From Hirundichthys speculiger (lineage: Eukaryota; Chordata; Actinopteri; Beloniformes; Exocoetidae): DNA of 64,000 nucleotides. A model generated the notes under the pieces. The model was not told where the DNA came from and did not search any database. It was given only the letters and a program-made list of their open reading frames with translations. This document shows, one piece after another, positions 50,901-61,300 of the stretch (positions are counted from its first letter, which is position 1; each line of letters begins with the position of its first letter). The stretch lies in the NCBI GenBank assembly GCA_018398805.1, contig JAGFBZ010002258.1:124001-188000 (forward strand), in the 5' to 3' direction. Both the position numbers and the translations under genes were made by a program.

Positions 50901-53900
50901 CATCTGTCTATCCACCTCCAGCATCTGTCCACCTCCAGCTGTTGTCCACCTCCAGCATCTGTCTATCCACCTCCAGCATCTGTCCACCTCCAGCTGTTTG
51001 TCCACCTCCAGCATCTGTCTATCCACCTCCAGCATCTGTCCACCTCCAGCATCTCCAGCTCTGTCCACCTGTCTGTCCACCACCTCCAGCACCTCTGTCC
51101 AGCCAATCCAGCTCCACCTCCAGCAGTCATCCAGTCCAGTCCACCTCCAGCTGTGTCCACCTCCAGCATCCTCCAGCATGTCCACCTATCCACCTCCAGC
51201 ATTTGTCCACCTCCAGCTGTTGTCCACCTCCAGCATCTGTCCCACCTCCAGCTGTTGTCCACCTCCAGCATCTGTCTATCCACCTCCAGCATCCACCTCC
51301 AGCTGTTGTCCACCTCCAGCAGCACTGTCTGTCTATCTCCAGCATCCACCAGTTGTCCAGCCTCCAGCATCTGTCATCTCTGTCCACCTCCAGCATCTGT
51401 CCACCTCCAGCATCTGTCCACCTCCAGCATCTCTATCCACCTCCAGCTGTTGTCCACCCCGCACTGTCTGCCATCTGTCCACCTCAGCATCTGTATCCAC
51501 CTCCAGGTCCACCTCCAGCATCTGTCTATCCACCTCCAGCATCTGTCCACCTCCAGTCCAGCATCTGTCTATCCACCTCCAGCTGTTATCCATCCAGCTG
51601 TTGTCCAAGCATCTGTCCATCTGTCTGTCCCCTCCCAGCATCTGTCTATCCACCTCCAGCTGTTGTCCACCTCCAGCATCTGTCTATCTCCAATCCAGCA
51701 TGTGTCCACCTCCAGTGTCTGTATCCACCTCCAGCATGTTGTCCAGCCCCTCCAGCATCTGTATCCACCTCCAGCATCTGTCCATCTCCAGCTGTTGTCC
51801 ACCTCCAGCATCTGTCTCTCCACCTCAGCATCTGTCTCTCCACCCAGCATCTGTCCATCCTCCAGCTGTTGTCCACCTCCAGCATCTGTCTCTCCACCTC
51901 CAGCATCTGTCTATCCACCTCCAGCATCTGTCTATCCACCTCCAGCTGTTGTCCACCTCCAGCATCTGTCTATCCACCTCCAGCATCTGTCTCCATCCAC
52001 CTCCAGCTGTTTGTCCACCTCAAGCACTCTCTCCACCTCCAGCTGTTGTTCCACCTCCAGCATCTGTCTCTCCACCTCCAGCATCTTGTCCACCTCCAGC
52101 TCTGTTGTCCACCTCCAGCATCTGTCTACCTCCCATCCTCCACCCAGGTTGTCCACCTCCAGCATCTGTCTATCCACCTCCAGCATCTGTCCACCTCCAG
52201 CTGTTGTCCACCTCCAGCATCTGTCCACCTCCAGCATCTGTCCACCTGTCCACCTCCAGCATCTGTCCACCTCCAGCATCTGTCTATCCACCTCCAGCAT
52301 CTGTCCACCTCCAGCTGTTGTCCACCTCCAGCATCTGTCTCTCCACCTCCAGCATCTGTCTATCCACCTCCAGCATCTGTCCACCTCCAGCTGTTGTCCA
52401 CCTCCAGCATCTCTCCACCTCCAGCATCTGTCCACCTCCAGCTCTGTCCACCTCCTGTTGTCCACCTCCAGCATCTGTCTACCCTCCAGCTGTTGTTCCA
52501 CCTCCAGCATCTGTCTTCCACCTCCAGCATCTGTCCACCTCCAGCATCTGTCATCCACCTCCAGCATCTGTCCACCTCAGCTGTTCACCTCCAGCATCTC
52601 TCCCCTCCAGCATCTGTCCACCTCCAGCTGTTGTCCACCTCCAGCATCTGTCTCTCCACCTCCAGCATCTGTCCACCTCCAGCTGTTGTCCACCTCCAGC
52701 ATCTGTCTATCCACCTCCAGCATCTGTCCACCTCCAGCTGTTGTCCACCTCCAGCATCTGTCTCTCCACCTCCAGCATCTGTCCACCTCCAGCTGTTGTC
52801 CACCTCCAGCATCTGTCTCTCCACCTCCAGCATCTGTCCACCTCCAGCTGTTGTCCAGCATCTGTCTCTCCACCTCCAGCATCTGTCCACCTCCAGCTGT
52901 TGTCCACCTCCAGCATCTGTCTATCCACCTCCAGCATCTGTCCACCTCCAGCTGTTGTCCACCTCCAGCATCTGTCTCTCCACCTCCAGCATCTGTCCAC
53001 CTCCAGCTGTTGTCCACCTCCAGCATCTGTCTATCCACCTCCAGCATCTGTCCACCTCCAGCTGTTGTCCACCTCCAGCATCTGTCTCCAGCTCCACCTC
53101 CAGCATCTGTCCACCTCCAGCATGTTGTCCACCTCCAGCCTGTCTCCACCTCCAGCATGTCCACCTCCAGCTGTTGTCCACCTCCAGCATCTGTCTATCC
53201 ACCTCCAGCATCTGTCCACCTCCAGCTGTTGTCCACCTCCAGCATCTGTCTCCAGCCTCCAGCATCTGTCCACCTCCAGCAGTTGTCCAACCTCCAGCAT
53301 CTGTCTATCCACCTCCAGCATCTGTCCACCTCCAGCTGTTTCCACTCCAGCATCTGTCTCTCCACCTCCAGCATCTGTCCACTCCAGCTTGTTCCACCTC
53401 CAGCATCTGTCTCTCCACCTCCAGCATCTGTCCACCTCCAGCTGTTGTCACCTCCAGCATCTGTCTATCCACCTCCAGCATCTGTCCACCTCCAGCTGTT
53501 GTCCACCTCCAGCATCTGTCTCTCCACCTCCAGCATCTGTCCACCTCCACCTCCAGCTGTTGTCCACCTCCAGCATCTGTCTATCCACCTCCAGCATCTG
53601 TCCACCTCCAGCTGTTGTCCACCTCCAGCATCTGTCTCTCCACCTCCAGCATCTGTCCACCTCCAGCTGTTGTCCACCTCCAGCATCTGTCTCCACCTCC
53701 AGCATCTGTCCCACCTCCAGCTGTTGTCCACCTCCAGCATCTGTCTATCCACTCCAGCTCTGTCCACCTCCAGCATCGTTGTCACTCCAGCATCTGTCTC
53801 TCCACCTCCAGCATCTGTCCACCTCCAGCTGTTGTCCACCTCCAGCATCTGTCTATCCACCTCCAGCATCTGTCCACCTCCAGCTGTTGTCCACCTCCAG

Positions 53901-55459
53901 CATCTGTCTATCCACCTCCAGCATCTGTCCACCTCCAGCTGTTGTCCACCTCCAGCATCTGTCTCTCCACCTCCAGCATCCACCTCCAGCTGTTGTCCAC
54001 CTCCAGCATCTGTCTCACCCTCTGTCCACCTCCAGCTGTGTCCACCTCCAGCATCTGTCTCCACCTCCAGCCTCCACCATCTGTCCACCTCCTGTTGTCC
54101 ACCTCCAGCATCTGTCTATCCACCTCCAGCATCTGTCCACCTCCAGCTGTCTGTCCACCTCCAGCATCTGTCTATCCACCTCCAGCATCTGTCCACCTCC
54201 AGCTGTTGTCCACCTCCAGCATCTGCTCTTCCACCTCCACCCACCTCCAGCGTCCACCTCCAGCATCTGTCCACCTCCAGCTCCAGCTGTTGTCCACCTC
54301 CAGTCTCTCCACCTCCAGCATCTGTCCACCTCCAGCTGTTGTCCACCTCCAGCATCTGTCTATCCACCTCCAGCATCTGTCCACCTCCAGCTGTTGTCCA
54401 CCTCCAGCATCTGTCTATCCACCCTCCAGCATCTGTCCACCTCCAGCTGTGTCCACCTCCAGCATCTGTCTCTCCACCTCCAGCATCTGTCCACCTCCAG
54501 CTGTTGTCCACCTCCAGCATCTGTCTCTCCACCTCCAGCATCTGTCCCACCTCCAGCTGTTCCAGTCCACCTCCAGCATCTCTCTCTCCACCTCCAGCAT
54601 CTGTCCACCTCCAGCTGTTGTCCACCTCCAGCATCTGTCTATCCACCTCCAGCATCTGTCCACCTCCAGCTGTTGTCCACCTCCAGCTGTTGTCCACCTC
54701 CAGATCTGTCTCTCCACCTCCAGCATCTGTCTATCCACCTCCAGCATCTGTCTATCCACCTCCAGCATCTGTCTATCCACCTCCAGCATCTGTCTATCCA
54801 CCTCCAGCATCTGTCTGTCCACCTCCAGCATCTGTCCACCTCCAGCATCTGTCTCTCCACCTCCAGCATCTATCCACCTCCAGCTGTTGTCCACCTCCAG
54901 CATCTGTCTATCCACCTCCAGCATCTGTCCACCTCCAGCTGTTGTCCACCTCCAGCATCTGTCTGTCCACCTCCAGCATCTGTCCACCTCCAGCATCTGT
55001 CCACCTCCAGCATCTGTCTATCTCCACAGCCAGCATCTGTCCACCTCCAGCTTGTCCACCTCCACTGTCCCTCCAGCATCTGTCCACCTCCAGCTCCACC
55101 TCCAGCTGTTGTCCACCTCCAGCATCTGTCTCTCCACCTCCAGCTCCACCTCCACCTCCATCTGTCCACCTCCAGCTGTTGTCCACCTCCAGCATCTGCA
55201 TCTCTCCACCTCCAGCATCTGTCCACCTCCAATGTTGTCCACATCACCTCCAGCTGTGTCCACCTCCAGCATCTTTTCTATCCACCTCCAGCATCTGTCC
55301 ACCTCCAGCTGTTGTCCACCTCCAGCATCTGTCTATCCACCTCCAGATCCCAGCATCTTTTCTATCCACCTCCAGCATCTGTCCACCTCCAGCTGTTGTC
55401 CACCTCCAGCATCTGTCTATCCACCTCCAGCATCTATCCATCTCCAGCTGTTGTCCAGC
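45000..55459. repeat. Minisatellite array 7, C-rich 17/21-bp monomers in a 55-bp unit
   Basis: Monomers end in ccacctccag: catctgtccacctccag (17), ctgttgtccacctccag (17) and catctgtctatccacctcca with g (21). The regular order 17+17+21 makes a 55-bp unit, best preserved at 47460-47850 and 52600-54700. Elsewhere, notably 45800-47400 and 48480-51900, many indels occur. The longest of the resulting open frames, 2870 codons, consists only of repeated Ser, Pro, Leu, His, Gln and Cys. It lies upstream of the lrrc24-like start codon. Confidence 0.97.
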
Positions 55460-55597
55460 AGACACAAAGGAATGGCCTGATGATGCTTCCTCTCCATAGT
55501 AGTCAAGTTTTGTTTTTGAAAATAAGCCGTGAGCAGTCCCACCATCCCAACCAGCTCCAGTATCTCTTACATTTTTGGTGAAGAAAAATGCTAAAAT

Positions 55598-55791
55598 CAC
55601 AGCTAGACTACTTCCTGAGACTTCAGCCAGCTCTTTTGTTTCCTGTGTGTCATTATTGGACAGACTGGTCAATCCAGGTGTGTCTGACCATTGCTTTGAG
55701 GTTTAGACACACCTGGATTAATCAGTTTGTTAATTAATGGTACACAGGAAACAAAGCAGCTTGTTGAAGTTCAGGAAGTAGTGCAGCTGTG
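55598..55791. repeat. 194-bp imperfect palindrome
   Basis: Outer arms 55598-55649 and 55742-55791 (cacagctagactacttcctg against caggaagtagtgcagctgtg) and inner arms 55671-55685 and 55705-55719 (aatccaggtgtgtct against agacacacctggatt) share one centre near 55695. It could form a long hairpin and may be a foldback or MITE relic. Confidence 0.85.
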
Positions 55792-56422
55792 CATAAAGCC
55801 ACGTTAACAGAATGTGAACATTTATTGTAGCCTAAATGAAAACACAAATGGGTTTATATGAAGAGTATTTATTTGAAGGGATTTGCATATTTTTTGTTCA
55901 TTTAACATTGCTTGTATTTACATTTACATTTGATTTTCATTCCTTACATTGTTTTCATTTCATATTGCTCTTTTACAGTTGTTCATCTCATTTCACATGA
56001 CTTTTCTTTACTCTTTTAATGACTTGTTGTTCTCATTTGTTGCATTTAAATTCTTTATGACTGTTTTGGAAGGAGTGTATTTGTGGACTGGTCCAGAGTA
56101 GTTTATTTTACAGTTCTGCTGTCTAACGACATCCCATTCTCTAGAACAATCTTTTTTTCTTTGCGCGCTGTAGGTTAAAATACGGGAGATTTATGGGAAA
56201 AATACTAATATGGGAGGACGGCGGGAGAGAAGAGTAAAATACGGGACTTTTCCCAGCCAAAATGGGATACTTGACAAGTATGGTCCTCTCAGTTCATTTA
56301 CTGCCTGGCAGGAAGATGGTTTCCATAGCGACAGATTCACAGACTGAGATGAAGATGAGAAAAGAGATTTCATTATTACATCCTTGTTGTTGTTGTTTGT
56401 ATGAGACAAACACAATTTCAGA
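55792..56422. other. AT-rich sequence, no gene
   Basis: AT-rich, with repeated cattt, catttaca and ttcattt words up to about 56040, then unique sequence. No coding evidence. Confidence 0.7.
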
Positions 56423-58025
56423 GGGGTGTACTACGAAGCCAGTTCGACACAGCCAGGCTTTCTTTGGGTGAGCTGGCTTAACAAACCTGAAACTCGCCAT
56501 CAGAGATAACCGGTACCACGACGATGGTTATCAACTATCTTTGTTAATCGCAGCTTTCTGCTTTCTGTTCTGTGCGCGTTCACATAAAAGGGGACGGTTG
56601 ACGCGTCATTTGACGTCTATTCCGGATAAAATGGATAGATCGCGGTCCGTATATTTCAGTCAGGAGGAGCAGGTTTTAATAATGCAGGGCTATGAGGATT
56701 TCAAAGAAATCTTTACGGCCAAAAGCAACACTGTAGGTGCGAATAAAGCCAGAGAGGAGTGCGCAAAAAATTGCAGATCGTGTAAATTCGTAAGTTATAT
56801 TTATTTCACCACATAATGCACCTAAATTAATCTTCCTCCCTCTTTTAGAGCACTTAAACTTTAAACTTAATGCAGCAGACTTAAACATTATGTAGGTCTG
56901 ACTGTCCCATTATGAATGATAAATGAAAATCACTTTAGTTTTTTTTGCTAAATCTATGTGAAATTAATTTAAGATTTAATATTATCTGTGATACCAATAT
57001 ACACTCACCGGCCACTTTAATAGGTACACCTGTGCACAATCCAATACAAATGCTTTGCTATATTCTACTTTTAATAAGCTTCTACATTTTCAGTTTTTGT
57101 TAACATTGTCAGAAAGGTAATAATAGATAATTCTACTTTATGTTTATTATTGAAGTCATAGCTGATGGGGTACCTGCATGCTATGTGCCACCAATCACCT
57201 TACAACAATGAGCACCAAATGGTTTACCTGAACATTGATGCTATGAAACAACTTTCTATTCACAAAATCACCCTCATGTTCCCCCAAAGCTCCAGTGATT
57301 ATGATGTGGGTGCAATCGATTGCCCCTATCACCCTGGGGAATCCTATGAATGAATTATATTAAAACATTTCACATGAAATTCCACATCACTCTGATTATC
57401 AATATAATGGACTATTAATTTATGTTACCTGCGATTTAGTAAAACGCTTCTTTTATTTGAAGCGTGGGCAGATGGCCAGGGAATACTACAAACATATTCA
57501 GCAGTTTAGTAAGAGCAAGTACAACCTTGTGAATAGCGGCATCCAGTATTCTGGCTCAGATTTTCTGTATCACCAACTGAATGCATGTAGGTTCCCGCGG
57601 CAAAGAAACGCATACCGTTTGCCCTACTGTGAGCGCACGGCTGCGTTTGGTGGCGCTGCCAATATATGGCTCTAGCAGATTACAAATGTAACGTATTCCC
57701 TCAGCTGGAAATCTCTAGCGTTCATAGAGAATATGGTCATGGGAAGCCAGCGGATCAGTCCGGTCTCTGAATACTCTCCCTCCATTGCAAAATCCTGGCG
57801 CTAAAGTCAGCAGGATTGGGTGAAAGTGAAAGGGCGGCGCTTTTTATAGCAGATTTGAGCCTAAACTCTGCACATAACCTGCTCCCGACCAGGTTAAGCT
57901 TGCAGAGTAAATTACCATGGTGATCTAGCCAGGTTAAAAGAGAGCCACCTTCGTGGTACTGGAAATCCTGGCTTTAGACTCAACATACCTCGCTAACCCT
58001 CTAATCTCGCTTTGTAGTACAGCCC
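56423..58025 (+). mobile_element. DNA transposon with Myb/SANT-like exon, PIF/Harbinger-like
   Basis: Inverted ends ggggtgtactacgaagcc and cgctttgtagtacagccc are flanked by tcaga (56418-56422 and 58026-58030). Subterminal repeats (ccaggttaa, gctagcc-type) occur at the right. A Myb/SANT-like exon lies inside, as in PIF/Harbinger elements, yet those usually duplicate 3 bp, so the superfamily is unsettled. A piece at about 57003-57034 (actcaccggccactttaata) resembles the end of another common fish repeat, so the element is probably nested. Confidence 0.7.
56631..56789 (+). pseudogene. Decayed Myb/SANT-like DNA-binding exon of the transposon
   Basis: ATG then MDRSRSVYFSQEEQVLIMQG, YEDFKEIFTAKSNTVGANKA and REE, typical of the Myb/SANT-like protein of Harbinger elements and of NAIF1-type host proteins. 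The expected end QKIADRVNS is present but in another frame, so there is a frameshift near 56762. A gtaagt donor follows at 56790. Further open pieces at 57165-57353 and 57457-57675 may be decayed parts of the element; no transposase motif could be confirmed. Confidence 0.55.
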
Positions 58026-58167
58026 TCAGATGAGCAGTAATGTGAAGGTCCACCTGGAGCCCTAATGTGATGTGTACTGATTCTGGCGTGAGTGACAGTT
58101 GATTGTGGGTGTGTTTGACCTCAGGTTGACCTCTCATGCAGGTGAAATCCTGCTGCTGCAGCTGAAG

Positions 58168-58395
58168 ATGGCGTCTGTCCTCCACGCTGGCTGTCGCTCC
58201 TCTTCCTCGGGCCTGTCTGTAGGTGTCATGGCGGCGCTGGTGGAGCTTCTTCTCCCTGTGCTGCTCCTGACCCCGCCCTCTCCCGTCCTCGCCTCCCCCT
58301 CCTGCCCGGTGGGCTGCCGCTGCTACAGCCTCACCGTGGAGTGTGGCTCCACGCTGCTGAGGGACGTCCCCAAACACATTCCTCCGTCCACCCAG
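58168..58395 (+). CDS. lrrc24: lrrc24-like first coding exon (signal peptide, LRRNT)
   Basis: Acceptor tctcatgcag ends at 58141. Two in-frame ATGs exist, at 58168 and 58228. The second begins MAALVELLLPVLLLTPPSPV, a textbook signal peptide, so it may be the true start; the first adds 20 residues. The exon ends KHIPPSTQ before gtacct. Confidence 0.85.
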
Positions 58396-61300
58396 GTACC
58401 TTCACGGTTCTTCACACGTTCACCAGACATGTGAAAACATCTCTTCACCTCCTTCCTCTCTCCATCCAGACCATCTTCCTCCAGGACAATGTGATCAACC
58501 AGATCCGTCGACATGACCTCAGCCTGCTGAGGCACCTGCACTACTTATACCTGCAGGTAACCAGGACCTTTCCACTCTCACAAATCTGCACTCAAGTTTA
58601 AACTTTATGTTCGGGGCTGCTGGAGGTAAAGACATGCTGCTCCACTACAAACACTAGATTACTAAAAGTATTCTCTCACCTTGACTCACATATGAGCTTT
58701 AGCTCCTCCCTCCTGCTGTTGATTGTCTCCGTTCAGGAGCCGAGGTGTCAATCAATCAATCAGTTTGTCTGAGATACCTCCCATATCAGGAGTCAGGAGG
58801 GTCAGAGGCGCCCAGCTGTATCAACAAAACTGCTCCCAGAAAAGCAAAGATCCAAATATTAAATCTGAGGTTGCAGGAATCTGAGAAACAGGATATACAT
58901 CCTGTTTTAAAACAAGTCGCTAAGGGTTCACAAAATCTTTAAGCTATTTCTCAAATCCTAACAGGGTTGAGGTCACGACTCTGTGCAGACCAGTCCAGTT
59001 CATCCACCAGACTCTTCCATCCATGTCTTCATGGACCTTTCTTTGTGCACTGGTGCCCAGTCATGTTGAAGAGGAAGGGACCAGCTCCAAACTGGTCCCA
59101 CAAAGTTGGGAACAAAGTTTATACACCTGAGGACATGGAAGTGACTGGAACACCTGGTTCTGATCATCTGGATGGATGAACAAATACTTTTGTCAATATA
59201 GTGTATCTTCAGTCAACTCTTTATTCATTTGAAGGAAAACATGTTGCTCCAGAGAAGTTGTAGCCTGACTTCTCAGAGAAAAGACAGCGGGCCACACAGA
59301 GAAAACGTGCTAAACATAGCTTCCATTACTTACCGGACCTCAGAAAAACACTAGTCCCACATTTTATTCCCAGCAGAACATGAGTTCTGAAACTGAGACA
59401 TTTGATCATTGCACAGAAAATATGAGCACGTTTTGACTTTGATGGCAGCAACAGGTCTCAGAAGAGTTGGACCAGCTGGTTCTGTAGGTTCTCTACTGAT
59501 GGAACCAGCTGTGGAAGCAGGGGCAGCAGAGCCCAGGTGACCGGGGTCCTACCTGGGCATGAACCCAGGGAATCAAACCGGATAAAGTCTGAGCAGCATC
59601 AGAGTCTGTGACTTCAAAGCAAAAAGAAAACTATCTGAATTGCAGATGTGTGTTTTGGACCCTGGTGAACATCACTGGTAGGTCTGGACCGGCCCCCAGA
59701 GTTCAGGCTCTGCCAGAGAAGACTCTCCATGTGCCTTCATGTCTGGTCTTGTTTTTGTGTCCGTCCTCCAGAACAACACCATCTCAGCCATGGAGCCCGG
59801 ATCTTTCCAGGACCAGCGGCAGCTCCTGGAGCTGGCGCTGAATGGGAACCGGATCCACCTGGTCACAGCTGACATGTTTCAGGGGCTCGAACATCTCCGC
59901 ATCCTGTACCTGTCCAGAAATGGCATCACGCGGCTGCTGGACTACACGTTCCGTGGTTTACAGGTGAAGCGCGGGGGAACACCTGTGGGTGGGCCTGACT
60001 CACCTTTTTCACTGGGTCATTATTTATTTAGTTCCAGCCAGGTCCCTGATGAACTGATCATCCACAGGTGTACAGGCATCTATAAGAGCACATGCTGGTC
60101 TGGAATTGTTCAGGTGTGTTAACACAATGCCAACAGGGAAAAACATCAACAACTTTTTCAGCTCCACCTGTTCAACTAGTTATTCACACCAATATCTGAT
60201 TTTTATTTTATTTTATCTTTTTATTCCTTGGATTTAAACCCAGTTTTGTCATGTTGACATTGTATTGTCGTTAATTTTATTTTGTTTTTTTGTTCCTTTT
60301 TTGTTATTATATTGTTGTGTCCAGAACTTTGGTCAGCTGCACTGTTTTTAAAGTGCATTATGAATAAAGTGGAGTTGAGCTTTTCCAAATGCAGACAGTG
60401 GAGGTGCAACTTTAGGCGAGGCAAGTTTATTTGTAGCACATTTTGTGTAGAAGACAATTTAAGGTGCTGTGCATAAAACATTAGAAGCATTAAAGAGTAC
60501 TTTAAAACAGGGAGGAAATAATAAAATTAGGGCTGGGCAACGATTAAAATTTTTAATCGTGATTGATCGCATTATTTCCCTGATTAATCACGATTAATCG
60601 CATTGTATACGCAAAATCAAATAATGAATTCAAAAGTAGTGTAAAATGCACTTTTATTTAAATGTTCTGCTGCCATATGAACTAAAGTGCTATAACATTT
60701 GTTGTTCAAACACTTTTAACATCAGCACTTGTCAGTAACACATATTTAGTGTAAATCTCATCTTAAAAAATGTAAGATAAAATAAAGCTTATTGCCACTG
60801 CCAGGGCATTAATGTCATCCTATTTTCATAAAAAATAAAAAAAAGTCTACAAACAAAATCCAACAAAATGATTGTGTCTCAGCACAATCAGAACATTAAA
60901 ACAGGTAATTTCTGAGGTAACAGCAGAAACTTTTAACGTGGAGTTCAACTTGTCAGTTGTTACAAATAACCTTGTTTCTGTTGAATCCTCCGTCTGGGAG
61001 AACTTTAAAATGAAAATGTCCATGTTAAAGTTCAGTAACTTTATCAATCCGTGTATCAATCATTCTTTCCATTTTCAATTGTCAATCAAAAATAAAAAAA
61101 AATTAAAAGTGACATTTTATTACGTTTTTCATTTTTTTAATCTAATACAAAAAAACGAAGAAAAAAAAAAGCCTGTTTTTTTATATTTCAATTTTAGACT
61201 TGGATCAAAAATACAAAATTAAAAAACGAGCCACAGAACTGAATTTGTTTTATAATGGATGACTGGACTTTCTGTTGTCATTACACATCTGTGCCACTAG

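Noticed and set aside
45005..55581. Open frames up to 2870 codons (Ser/Pro/Leu/His-rich) in array 7, resembling a mucin or silk-like protein
   Set aside because: The several overlapping + frames are equally open and the sequence is a simple 17/21-bp tandem repeat with many indels. There is no start context and no conserved flank.
60872..61222. 116-codon open frame in the hAT-like element
   Set aside because: AT-rich, lysine- and phenylalanine-rich composition. No transposase or BED-finger motif.
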